This document shows positions 38,133-48,828 of a stretch of 60,041 nt of DNA, piece by piece. The notes beneath the pieces are model-generated. The model was not told the DNA's origin. It saw only the letters and a list, made by a program, of their open reading frames with translations, and searched no databases. This DNA is from Glomus cerebriforme (taxonomy: Eukaryota > Glomeromycota > Glomeromycetes > Glomerales > Glomeraceae). Location of the stretch: the NCBI GenBank assembly GCA_003550305.1, contig QKYT01000032.1, forward strand, positions 293,463-353,503. The letters are read 5' to 3'. How positions within the stretch are numbered: the stretch's first letter is position 1; each line of letters starts with the position of its first letter. Position numbers and translations under genes: made by a program.

Positions 38133-38795
38133 ATGTCGAAATCTTTACTCGTTCGTTCACGGCCGGACGTATCTGTTTTGTCACCTCGCACGTTGAATGC
38201 TAAAGATTTTTTACCTAGAAAATCTAGAGGCTGCAAAACTGCAAACGCATTCATGATTTACCGTACGGTGTATGGTAAAATACTTTCGAAAGGAGGTTTC
38301 CCATCCAAAATGACCGAAGTATCGCGGTGGGCATCGGAAGCTTGGAAATATGAACGTGAAGAATTAAAGAATGAATATAAGGAATTTGCGAAGAAAGTAA
38401 GAGATATGTATCGTGAAAGAACTCAGATAATAGGAATTCCACGTGCGATTAGACCGACTCATCCGATTATGACGTCAGAACCACAAATTGTTTCTAACGT
38501 AGATGAATCTTCACTTAATATGTTGGATCTTACCAATATGTTGGATCTTACCACTTTCTGCGAACCTCCTCCTTATCCATCAATTAGACATAACATAAAC
38601 AACATATATTTACCTCGGGTTGAATGCGATTTTGAATTTGATTCTTTTATTGAAGGAAACATGCAGGAATTACCAATTCCTGCAACAACATCTTCTTACA
38701 ATTATTTATGGCAGAATATTTATGATGGTAATATCGGTGATATAGACATCTTTGACAATTCATCAAATCAATATAATTATTTATCCTTATGTTAA
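38133..38795 (+). CDS. MATA-type HMG-box protein
   Basis: A single exon of 220 residues. Residues about 30-100 form an HMG box of the fungal MATA_HMG type: K-T-A-N-AFMIYR at helix 1, a linker with GFPSKMTEVSRWASEAWK at helix 2, and EELKNEYKEFAKKVRDMY at helix 3, with the basic and aromatic residues expected for minor-groove DNA binding. The C-terminal half is acidic and Asn/Ser-rich without a recognised domain and contains a short internal duplication (NMLDLT twice, about residues 129-142). Glomeromycotina carry many HMG genes of this class beside any at the mating-type locus. Its flanks show no homeodomain or other mating-locus genes, so a role as mating-type determinant is not supported here. 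The ATG follows an A-rich leader. Base composition is markedly richer in G+C than the spacer. Confidence 0.9.
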   Translation: MSKSLLVRSRPDVSVLSPRTLNAKDFLPRKSRGCKTANAFMIYRTVYGKILSKGGFPSKMTEVSRWASEAWKYEREELKNEYKEFAKKVRDMYRERTQIIGIPRAIRPTHPIMTSEPQIVSNVDESSLNMLDLTNMLDLTTFCEPPPYPSIRHNINNIYLPRVECDFEFDSFIEGNMQELPIPATTSSYNYLWQNIYDGNIGDIDIFDNSSNQYNYLSLC

Positions 38796-39418
38796 GTATT
38801 TTCCTATGTAATCGCTCGAAAATTCAATTATGTTCCTTTTCATTATCATTATTTAATTCATATATATATATATATATAAAAAAAAAAAAAAAAAAAATTT
38901 ATAAAAATAAAAAAAGTCACTTTCCAAGTTAAGCTGCTTAAGATAATTGTCAATTATGAATATTAAGAAACGTTAAGATTTAAGATATGAAAAAAATGTA
39001 ATTAATATTTTGTTTAAAATAAATAAAAAATTAAGATCTTTTTAAGATACAGTATAATATGGTCCGATTATGCCTGATGTTTATATATGCGTGATCGACT
39101 TAATCTGCAGTATTCAGGAAATTGTTCTCCGATAGAAGTATGTCACGTGATTCCACAATAATTTTGTCATTTTTACGGAAATTACTAACTGAATAGATCA
39201 TGTTCCGATTAGAATTAAATCAATTGAATTTACATCTTGCATTTATTTCAAAAAAAAAAGAAACTAAATGCGTGTAAATAATATAGAAAATGTGACAATA
39301 AAGGAGTTACTATTTGAATTTCAATAAATATATTTCACATTCATCCTTAAACATTGTAGATGGACTGGATATGACCTAATTTTAACTAAAAACAAAGTGA
39401 AAAAATAAACACAATAGA

Positions 39419-39635
39419 ACTAACCCAAAAATGTACTCCGCGCCACAATAACAAATTTTATGTCTTGTTACCCTTTTCGAATCATTGCGGTGAATTTCTT
39501 CATCGAATCATGAATATCATACGCGAAAAAAGTAAGAACGAAAAATTGAACAACAACTAACAATGTACTCCGCGCCATATTACTTAAAAAAAAATTTTTA
39601 TGTTAACATGTCTTTTGTTGACCATTTCGAGGACG
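39419..39635 (+). repeat. Two diverged copies of a GCGCCA-containing repeat
   Basis: The block AACTAAC..AATGTACTCCGCGCCA followed by TTTTATGT, TGTT and CC(T/A)TTTCGA occurs at about 39416-39485 and again, diverged, at about 39556-39635. A shorter match (CTACGCGCCACAATAATA) lies at about 49550, so the repeat is dispersed. Nature unknown. Confidence 0.45.
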
Positions 39636-39700
39636 ACTGTACACCAGGTCATTATGATTTCGAAAATCGTACATATCGAACAGTCTAGAAACCATACAAT

Positions 39701-39786
39701 TCCGAAATTAAGCACCCGAAATAATATCAAAATTATGATGATTTTGGCCAGAATTATGTGCGAAAAGGGTGCTTAATTCGGGGATG
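39701..39786. mobile_element. 86-bp palindromic mini-element
   Basis: The end TCCGAAATTAAGCACCC (39701-39717) is mirrored at 39767-39783 by GGGTGCTTAATTCGGGG. The perfect 7-bp direct repeat ATACAAT flanks the element (39694-39700 and 39787-39793), as expected for a target-site duplication. The interior includes ATTTTGGCCAGAATTATG, a motif resembling repeat pieces elsewhere in the window. It is too small to encode anything. Confidence 0.65.
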
Positions 39787-40610
39787 ATACAATATTTCGG
39801 TTATACTATAATTGATTGTATAATGAATAGATGACACAAGAATTAAAATATTTTGAAGAAACGCTATCATTTTTAAAAGCTTTATGGCAATCTTTGCTTA
39901 TAAGAGAATTTAAGAGAATTTTATATAGACAGTTACGCAATTATCACAATAAAATTCATTTAATAAGTAAATAGTTATTGGTCGAACTATGCGAATTTTT
40001 CATGAACCAATGTATTTTTTTTATATTGAAAAATATCAATTATTTCCCATAATCTAACAGTAACAATTTTATTGGATGGGACTTCGAGGTAATTAAAATT
40101 CGCATCCGATAATGATCAACAGTAAAAAAAATTTTTCAATAATTCTAATCAACAGTTATTTGACGAACCACAATTATAGCATGCATTTTGTCGATATTTT
40201 CCCGTGACTAGATGTACATTTAAAAACTTAATTGGTATGATTTATTAACTAAAGTCGTATCGGCTGATAATTTCGGCCGGATTTTCCATATTGAAACATG
40301 ATAAGTTACACAAAATGTTACCACTAGCCGTTAAATATACTTGAAGTCATTTAATTGTGTATAACAAAAGGAAATAATTTATCTTGAAACAATTTTGTTT
40401 CGTATTTTCGGCCGCTACATAAATTACAATATATTTTATAAAGTTCTTTATTTCATTTTCCCTTATGATTCTTTCTTTGGTAAGGTCTATGCATGTATAG
40501 AAATTCTTTCGAAATCCTTTAGTTTTTATAAATATGAAGCGAAAATTTTTTGAACTTGAAACTTTTACTAAAAATTTCGAATATTTTGATTAAACAAAAC
40601 ATCATTATTT

Positions 40611-40618
40611 CACGTGAT
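40611..40618 (+). promoter_or_regulatory. CACGTGAT element just upstream of a start codon
   Basis: A CACGTGAT palindrome-based site ends 11 bp before the ATG of the cupredoxin-like gene. CACGTG is the E-box bound by bHLH factors such as Cbf1 in fungi. Because the same motif is frequent in repeats throughout the window, its regulatory use here is only a possibility. Confidence 0.25.
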
Positions 40619-40629
40619 AACAAAAAGAA

Positions 40630-41401
40630 ATGATCTCTAAAAAATCAAGATGTTTTTTATTAATAGCAATCTTAATTTTTCAAATTATAATTGTTAAATC
40701 ACAAACTTATTCAGTAAATCCAATTACACCAAGTAACAATCCAAATCCAACGGATCCACCAATTTCACTTACAAATCATGTTATTAAAGTCGGTTATAAA
40801 GATTTTGGATTTAGCAGAAATAATTTCACTGTTGGTAAAGGTAATGTGTTGCGTTGGGAATGGGAAGGAAATCTTCAACATTCTGTAGCCGAATCAACTC
40901 TTGAAACGCCATGTAAAAAGAAAGAAGGAGGGTTTGACCTTGGACGTCACACTTCCCCATATAATACTTCTATGGCCATTTATGAAGAAAGGACTTATGT
41001 TTTCTTTTCGGATGTGGCAGATGAGTAAGTATATTCACAAAAAAAAAACATTTACGCATTTAATAAATTATTTAACGATTTTTTTTTTCATTATACTTTT
41101 TTTTTTTTTTAGTTGTAAGAAGGGAATGTATGGTGGAATAAATCTTCCTCAAGGTTATACTTGGCCAAAAGATTTAGCAGCGCCTCCACCACAAATTGTT
41201 ACAACCCCATTAAATCCAACACCAACACCAACACCAACACCAACAGGTTCAATGTCAATAGCTGCAGCAGGAGCTGAGAATACGCAAGAAAGTTCCAGCA
41301 AATCTTCATCTATTTCAGCGTCAACATATTATTTAAAAGAATCCGGATATGGCATTATTATTGGAAGCTTGGTTTTAATAAGCTTATATTTACTATCATA
41401 A
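40630..41401 (+). CDS. GPI-anchored cupredoxin-like protein, copper site degenerate
   Basis: Two exons, 40630-41024 and 41113-41401, 227 residues. A signal peptide (1 to about 25), a cupredoxin domain (about 48-145), a Pro/Thr repeat (NPTPTPTPTPTG), a Ser-rich spacer and a C-terminal hydrophobic segment (YGIIIGSLVLISLYLL) give the usual plan of fungal extracellular serine-rich cupredoxins attached by a GPI anchor. His84 (LQHSV) and Met137 (KKGM) occupy two copper-ligand positions, and Cys95 and Cys133 the structural disulfide. In the family the other ligands lie in a YC..GHC..GM arrangement. Here these positions read FFSDVADDC, so the ligand Cys is Ser127 and the ligand His is Asp132, the latter encoded across the intron. 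Copper binding is therefore doubtful, as in some family members and phytocyanin-like arabinogalactan proteins. A cell-wall or surface role is likely. Confidence 0.8.
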
Positions 41402-41744
41402 TAATTAGTTAAAAACATTTAAAATTAGAACTACGCATTCGCATTCGTTAAATATTATATAATTTTGTACTATTATTATTTTTAATAAAAAGAATATACC
41501 ATGTTTTTATTATTTGCAGGACAAATAGATAAAATAAAAAGCACCTATACTTGCCGTTCATATTAATGTCCCATTAATTTTTTTCCTTTTTTTTTTTTTT
41601 TTTTTACAAGAAAAAATTTTTTTTTATATTAAATTTATTATTATTATTATAAAATATTATAAACATCAGTAGTTATTTTTATACATGGTTTTTTATGTAA
41701 ATATGATAAATATGAATTTACATATAAATCCATGAAATAAATGG

Positions 41745-42067
41745 GTAATCCCCAGGAGCGTGTCACTCATTAAATATACACGTGATAAACTATTTTAACT
41801 ATTAATATTACTTTTAAACATGATTAATATTTTATAATAGCAATTAATTATTATTCAAGTATTAATTAAATACAAATTTTATTAACAGTAATACAAGTAA
41901 AAAATACAAATTATTACATTATTATATGAAATTTAAACAGTACTTATAAAAATTAGTCAATATGAGACCGAAACGAAGATTCCCGGTCACCAATAAACAT
42001 AGTTAATCACATGCAAAAAAATTAGACTGAAGGTAATCATGAGTGACACAGTGCGACAGGGGATTAC
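41745..42067. mobile_element. Small MITE-like element, nested
   Basis: The left end GTAATCCCCAGGAGCGTGTC continuing ACTCAT (41745-41770) pairs with the right end (42039-42067), whose reverse complement reads GTAATCCCCTGTCGCACTGT then GTCACTCAT. The 323-bp element has an AT-rich interior with one CACGTGAT site close to the left terminus. It lies inside the larger inverted-repeat element and so inserted later. Confidence 0.55.
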
Positions 42068-42539
42068 TATATAAATTTATATATATTTTTTATGTTTATG
42101 CAAATTGTATGTTTTGGTATTAAAATTTTTAAAAATAAGTATCTATCCATTTTTCAAATAAAATTGTTAATTTTATATATTAATTAAAAATAGATTATTA
42201 AGTATTTTAAACATTTACAAAAATGCTTAGTATCTTAATAATTTTAAATTGATTGGTATTAATAATTATTATTTTCTTCCTTAATAAGTCTTTTTATTAT
42301 ATAATATATAAAAATATTATTTTTTAAAATTTAATATTTATTTAATTGTTTAATTTGCTTTATTTATTCAAATAAAATAAATTAAAAATAAAAAATTAAT
42401 TAATTTAATAAATAATTATATTGATAGTAATATTAATAGATGAAAAATAATTTAAAATTTTATTAAAAATTGTTAAATATATATTAAATATTATTAAAAA
42501 AATTTAATACAACAATTTATACTTATACGGGGATTTGAG

Positions 42540-42745
42540 ATTTGGGATGAGAAATAGGATGGAAAATGCTGTGAATTTAGAATTCAGATGCGGGAATTTC
42601 TGGAAATTTTAACTGAATTCCAAATTCAGATATCGGAATTTTTAATCGAATTTAGAATTCATATCGGAATTTTATCTGAATTTAGAAATTGAATTCTGAA
42701 AATCAGTTACAACATTGGGATATGGGATTTTGGATTTGGGAATGG
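42540..42745 (+). repeat. Purine-rich GAATTTAG-type degenerate repeat
   Basis: A local run of degenerate units built on GAATTTAGAATTC and ATATCGGAATTTT, followed by GGGATATGGGATTTTGGATT, differs sharply in composition from the flanking AT spacer. It may be a simple-sequence derived subterminal repeat of the surrounding inverted-repeat element. Confidence 0.5.
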
Positions 42746-42779
42746 GTGAATGGGTGCTAAAATGAGCGGCAAGTATAAA

Positions 42780-44434
42780 TGTTCCCGGTATTGTAAATAT
42801 GGAAATTTGGCGTAAACTGAATTATCTTAACCATTTTGAAAAACGGTAATAACGTCTAGTTCCCTTGACTTACTCGATCCGAAAACTACAGAATTCGTGT
42901 GACTGTAAATTATAAAGAATCATTCATGTAATAGGATACGCCTATTTTTTTTTTTCATCTATTGTTCCACAATATTCATAGCCTCATGCCCTCATCTATG
43001 AAAACCCATGGGATTGCCCCACGAGCGTACCAGTAAATCATATGCCCGTTATAAAAAATTTATGCCAAAGATTGTCCAATACAAAATGGACAATGTTCAA
43101 ACTTAAACTATTGTTACTGTATGATCACATGAAAAAAAACACAAAACCGGACAAAACATTGGGTCATTTAAAAGAAAATAGAGTGTATCATTATATTATT
43201 GCAGTTTAATTGTTACAAAAACGTACAAAACAGAAATTATTCGTCAATGGATAGATGGGGATACAATATAAAGATGATCGGGTTGAATAATTCTTTTTTT
43301 CCTGAACTAATGAATTTTTTTTTTTTTGAAAAATTAGCTGTTTTGAAAAGATTTTTTTTCACAAGGGAGAGAGGTTCGATTCATAATAATCGTAATAAAC
43401 GTAATAAACGTAATATTAATTCATTTCACAACCATTATTAGATAATTTTTTTTTTCGCCTTCAAAAAAGATTTTAGAAAAAATATATATAATATATATTA
43501 GAAAGAAATTTAATACATATAACTTTGAAAATCATTGTCAAGTGCTTACCTTGAAAGAATTAGGCTCGATGGTGTGAATGAAAATCGAATTAAATGTTTT
43601 CGAAATTAACAATTAGGCGCCTAACCGTTAAAGTTGAACGAATTAAATAAGAAAGTGCATTTCTTATTACGACTTTTGTTTATAAGAAAGAAAAGAAAAT
43701 CTTATTTAATCTTATTTAGAGAATTCTCTTTCATAGATGGAAAACGCCGATCGAACGTTTGCAAAGAAAAATACAATGAGACGAAAAATCCGATCCCTTT
43801 TATACTTTTTTTTCATTTTCCCAATTGAATCACATATTTTGTGTCCCTTTAAACTTTATGAAATTCATCTTTTGCCTTTTGACTTGATTTGGTTAACTTC
43901 ACAAATGTTACAAATGTCAATCACTTAAATTATTATACATCAGGTTCCTCAGGATCAATCCATAAAATTTATCCGATAGGATTTGGATAATCAAATAATA
44001 TAACGTATCATTGAATTGTAATACTTTCACTCGCATATTCCTTAACTTGTGTAAATGATAACGTAATATCATATGTCATGATTAAATCACAAGAATTTAT
44101 TCATCCAATCGACTTGATTCATAACGTATACAATTTTGGTATTTTTTAATAAAGGAGAAACTTATGTAAATCAAATATTTATTTTTTCTTTTGTGTATAT
44201 GTATATATATATATATTTTTCGGAATCAAAAAAGAAAGCATTAATGCTGATGAAGACTGAAATTTAATGTAGCGCAAGCTACATAATTGGTAAAGATTTT
44301 AACATAATTTGACATAATTTATCCTTAATTAAATCTTATTATCTTAACCTACGCTTATAATGTTTAATACATAACTTAGAAAAATAGAATAAAAAGAATC
44401 TTAACTATGAATGAGTTTACTTAACAATAAAAAT
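42780..44434. other. Intergenic region
   Basis: About 1.65 kb with several overlapping 60-80 codon frames of Asn/Lys/Phe-rich composition and no splice-consistent model. I see no supported gene, RNA or element. Confidence 0.5.
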
Positions 44435-45065
44435 TTATGTTTGCTTATCCTTAATCCATCCCATGACTATTTTTCCTTCCTTTTGATCTTTACCAAGTAT
44501 AAAAATATTTTTTGTATCGACTTTATAATTGGTAAAAATAGAAACACACTCAATTTGAGGCATTCCTTGAATTCTTACATGAACCCACGTATGTTTTGTA
44601 GGAGACAAAATTTTCATGTATTCCCATGAACGATGTTCTTCATTATTTTGCATCTCATTACCTCCTAATATTGCGATATGTTTACGTATTGGAAACATTG
44701 CAGCACCACATCTTTTAGATGGATATTTCCCACTTGTTGAGATACAATTATTAGGTAATAATAATTTAGATAAAGACCATCCATTCAAATATTTTCGCCA
44801 ATTTAATTTCAATACATCATATTCCCATATATCAGGATCATCATGAATACGATTAAGTTTTGAAGAGGAAGTTAATTGTTGACCTCCATAAACATAAAAT
44901 TTACCATTTACGAACATTGTTGAATGATTAGATCTTTGAGATGGAAAAAAGGTGGTTTCATTATGAAACGTCCACGAATTTTTCCTTGTGTCGTAAATGG
45001 CGAATTCTCTTGAATCATAAAACTTCCCTTTAAAAAATTTATTAAATTTATTTACAAAGAATGAG

Positions 45066-45111
<46 letters not shown>

Positions 45112-45745
45112 ACAATATAATCAAATAATTACCATTCATGCACCAACGACCACCGAATAACGCTAATCGGTGATGATCGATCGAGTTTAGTGTATGCATC
45201 ATTCTCGCTTTTGGCAAATGATGACAATTTTCGATTTTTTTTAATTCAAACGTAATTATATTTAATTCGTAAAAATTATTCGTAATTTCACCTGTGTTCA
45301 AATTTTTACCACCAAATATATATAAACGATTGTCAATAGCAGCGGTTGCTATAAATTCACATGGTTCATAATGATTTTTGGTATTATAATCTAATTCAAT
45401 AGGATGTTTGATCAACTTTAAGGGATGTTGAACAAAATTGATAGAATAACAATAAGGCTTTTCTTTCATGAGATCTGGAATATATAAAATATTGTTTATA
45501 ACAACGGCATCACGATAACAAGATGCAGACAAGATTTCCGAATTCGTGATTTTTGCATCTTCCCAAATTGGTGATACGACACCAAATCGATTCATTCTCA
45601 CTAAACGATAAAGCCATTTACAAGTCCAAGAAAGATATTGTTGATCTTCATCATCCAATTGTTCTAATATATGATATAAATTTTCGTTTGGTAAACGGGA
45701 TAAATAATCACTATCAAAAGATCGGAAGAAATCGATTTGAGACAT
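44435..45745 (-). CDS. F-box/Kelch-repeat protein
   Basis: Two exons, 45745-45133 and 45027-44435, 401 residues. Residues about 14-50 fit an F-box (LSRLPNENLYHILEQL, then QYLSWTCKWLYRLV), the Skp1-binding helices of an SCF ubiquitin ligase. The rest is a Kelch-type propeller with RLYIFGG, LALFGGRW, KFYVYGG, HIAILGG and NIFILG strands. F-box plus Kelch proteins recruit substrates to SCF ligases, so a role as ubiquitin-ligase adaptor is the best inference; the target is unknown. The start is the first ATG, directly followed by an Asp/Phe/Ser-rich stretch. The single intron is split by a 40-nt homopolymer that is poly-T on the coding strand, close to the acceptor side of exon 1. Unlike the large Kelch gene at 16.5-21.7 kb it has no coiled coil. 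Confidence 0.85.
45070..45109 (+). repeat. 40-nt poly-A run in an intron
   Basis: Forty consecutive A on the plus strand lie inside the intron of the F-box/Kelch gene (T on the coding strand). Such a run is length-unstable and could be mis-sized in the assembly. It may serve as an extended polypyrimidine tract. Confidence 0.95.
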
Positions 45746-47681
45746 TTGATTTAAAGGGACGAGGTAATAACGAGATTATGTTTTTAACGATTACAAGCTT
45801 GTTTTTTTCTATATATAAGAAAAAATAATTTTTTTTTCAATAATCGGGAGAGCACAATCTATGATCTTTTTTTTTTATTTTTTTATTTTTATTATTATCG
45901 AAAAAAAAATTAAACAAAAACCACCAGGGTTTACGAAATGGTGATTAACGATTCTCTTCCATTAAATTCCCAAGAAATTGAAAACAACGTAAATTTTCTT
46001 CATATTTTATATCTTTTCAAAGAACACAAGGATTCTTATTAGGCGTTATTTTTTTACGTCAATCGATCTTACTCTTTTACAAATCAAGTTAATAAAATAT
46101 AACTTATTAAAAAAAAAAAAAATGACTTTATTCAAAATCGATTCGTTGTTTATTGATGTGACTAAAATAATTTGGCTAATAAAGAAAAAAAAATGAATTT
46201 ATTCAGGTATAAAAACTATTTTAAATAAGCTGTAGATAACTCGGAAATTTTTTTTTTAGGAATGACGATAAGAACTTACCTCATTTGGATCATTTTTTAA
46301 ATATCCGACTTGCCCGATCGATGATGGTGTATTTTTGTGTTACCATTATCTTGTTTTCTTAATTATTTGTTTACAAATCAAGTATGGGTCAGATTATGTT
46401 GATCAATAAGAAGTATTTTAATGAAAATATGACAACTAAACGCGTATATATTGTCATTTGTTTCACAAATATCATCAATTAAATTCATTTAATTCATTTG
46501 TTTATGTAATCAATAACTAATATTGTCGTATCTATGGTACTTATGGTTGATTTTTGGCATATTGGCTATAAAATTTTTTACGATGCATGATTTCGGATAT
46601 TTATTCGTAATCAAAATAAACATAAAAATTATCAAATAAAGGGTTTAAAAGATTTTTCTTTATCTTAATAAAATTTTTTACGATCGAAAAGTTCTCGATG
46701 AAAAAAAGATATGATATCAACGTTACAAAATCTACATATCACTTTAAAATTAATCGCGTAGTTTTCCAAATTTGTATGAAAAAATAAATATAAAAAATTT
46801 ATTATTTATTTATTTATTTAATTACGTATATTATTTATTTATTTATCTTATTTATCCAATTATTACCTAATTAAACTTTTACCCTTAAATCTCGCATAAT
46901 ACTGTATATGATTCATCGATCTCAAAAAAAAAACCCTGATATAATTTCCAAGTGTATTATACATCGATAGACCAATACTAGAATGGATATTATTAATTTG
47001 TAACGACATAAATTCATTTAATTCATTCCTCCCGCCGATTTTAATATTAATTATACTGAAAATGGTTTAGTAATAAATCTTTATTCCTTTTCTGTATTAC
47101 TTTTTATTACTTTCCATCATTTTGCATTTTTAGAATACTTGCATTATGATGCTTGTTTAAACAAATGAAGTAAGTTATTTTGATGTTTGCGTCATGTGTG
47201 CCATGTGCGTCATGTGTGTGATAGCGTCGACTAAGCGTGAACCCAACATGAGATGATATTATATTCTTTAATCCGTGCGTAAAGATTAAATTCCGCAACA
47301 ACAATAATAAAGATGTCGTAATCATATGCAAAGTCGATAAATTTAGAAAATCATTTGTGGCTTATCTTAAAGATTTTCCAAAGTTAGGGGTAACAGATCC
47401 CTCACGTGATTATTTATTATTGTCCTGTTGTAATATGGTTAAAGAATAAAAAAACAAACCAACTTCTAAAGCTATCGTGTAACGTACTTTTGAAATGCCC
47501 CTTAAATTTAATTAAATTCGTTTTTTTTTATTTCATACTATTTTTTTTTCAGTGGATACAATGATTGAATTAATTAAATTTCTCGACCCTTCAAGTTTTA
47601 TGAGATTTTTTTTTCATTTATCATCATGATAATCTATTTTGTCTTTAATTGTAATTTGCCATTTTTCTTTTTTTTTTCTTT

Positions 47682-47725
<44 letters not shown>

Positions 47726-48044
47726 TCTTTTGTTCATCATTGCCATTTAAAGGGGTTGAAACGAATTCATATATTCTTTTTTGTCATTTAGTCATTATGA
47801 ATTTTATGTCGTAACATTTGACTGTTAAAAGAGTAGGAAAACTTAAAAAAAAATGTTCCCATGGAATTAACTTTGTAATTTATAAATCTTATTATAAATC
47901 TTATGAGATCTTCAAGTTTATGCATGCAATTCTTTTTACATATATAATATATATTACAATAAATCTTATCTTTTGGTTTCTAAAGATAAAAAAATTTCTC
48001 TCTCTTACTCATTCTTACTCATTCAATTTAATAAAAAAAAAAAT
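45746..48044. other. Intergenic region
   Basis: About 2.3 kb without a supported gene. It contains short ATTT arrays (about 46800-46850), a T run of 41 at 47684-47724 that generates a spurious Phe-rich frame, and a CACGTG at 47403. Nothing else was recognised. Confidence 0.55.
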
Positions 48045-48828
48045 ATGGATAATCCAATCGAAGATATTCCAAAAATTATACAATTTATCCTCGGTTCAAG
48101 TCAAAAGAATGAAAAAGAACAAAAACGTTATGTTGATGAAATCACGAAATATTATCAACAAAATGTTGAATATAAAAATTTTATTTTTTATATAGCTAGT
48201 AACAAACATTCCCTTGAAAATTTCATTGCCTTAAATAGGTTTTATCGTGGTAAATTATCTTTTTTTTTTCTTTTTAAATTAAAATGTTCTTGTAATGGTT
48301 TTTTTTTTAATTCATTTTTATTATTTGGATTTTTCATAGTTTTCATTTGGAGTGATAAAACTCGAATTAATGATATTTGTAAGTATTTATAACGTCTTTT
48401 CAGTTAAAATAATATATATTAATAAATTATTAATTAATTTTTGTTAATCAATCAGGGTACAATGAAGAAACTAAAAAAGCTGTTATTGAAGTAACTCAAA
48501 CTATGCGTCGAGGCATTTTCTTTTGGATAGAAAGGAGAACTCGGTAAAAAAAAATTCTCGAATAAATCTAATAATAATAATAATAATAAATATTATTATT
48601 ATTAACTAATGTTTATCTTTATTTAGACTTATTATAAAATTAGATCTTACTTATGGAAACGATGGCAAATATATCATACGTCGTCAAGAAGATTTATTGC
48701 AACCAGAAGAATTTGCTGGATCTTTGATTCCCTTAGTTGTTCCAACTCTCATAGCTATACAAAAATTTATTTTTAGTGCAATTGTCATTGGAATTGGTCG
48801 ATGTCTTGAATTAATTGGGTGTTCTTAA
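48045..48828 (+). CDS. Hypothetical four-exon protein, 177 aa
   Basis: Exons 48045-48249, 48340-48378, 48456-48543 and 48627-48828, all with GT..AG introns and matching phase. The protein opens with MDNPIEDIPKIIQFIL and is charged (KNEKEQKRYVDEITKYYQQN), then has a region with TKKAVIEVTQTMRRGIFFWI, and ends with a hydrophobic C-terminal segment (SLIPLVVPTLIAIQKFIFSA, then IVIGIG) that could be a membrane or amphipathic helix. No family is recognised. If intron 1 were retained, the frame would continue through a Phe-rich segment to a stop at 48392. The T-rich, unbiased composition of that stretch argues it is intron. Two of the introns carry simple repeats. Confidence 0.6.

Larger units (their letters stand above)
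38796..40629. other. Intergenic region with small repeats
   Basis: About 1.8 kb upstream of the cupredoxin-like gene. It contains an AT microsatellite and A run (about 38860-38900), a twice-repeated segment with GTACTCCGCGCCA, an 86-bp palindromic element, and CACGTG sites at 39144 and 40611. No gene was seen. Confidence 0.6.
41545..42779. mobile_element. Putative TIR element with nested insertion
   Basis: The left end TATACTTGCCGTTCATATTA (about 41546-41565), continuing ATGTCCCATT, is mirrored by the right end (42749-42778), whose reverse complement begins TATACTTGCCGCTCATTTTA and continues GCACCCATT. The termini are about 1.2 kb apart. The interior is AT-rich with no coding capacity and contains a smaller inverted-repeat element. 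A plausible non-autonomous DNA transposon; no target duplication was found. Confidence 0.45.

Noticed and set aside
47626..47814. Phe-rich small open frame
   Set aside because: Produced by a 41-base T run.
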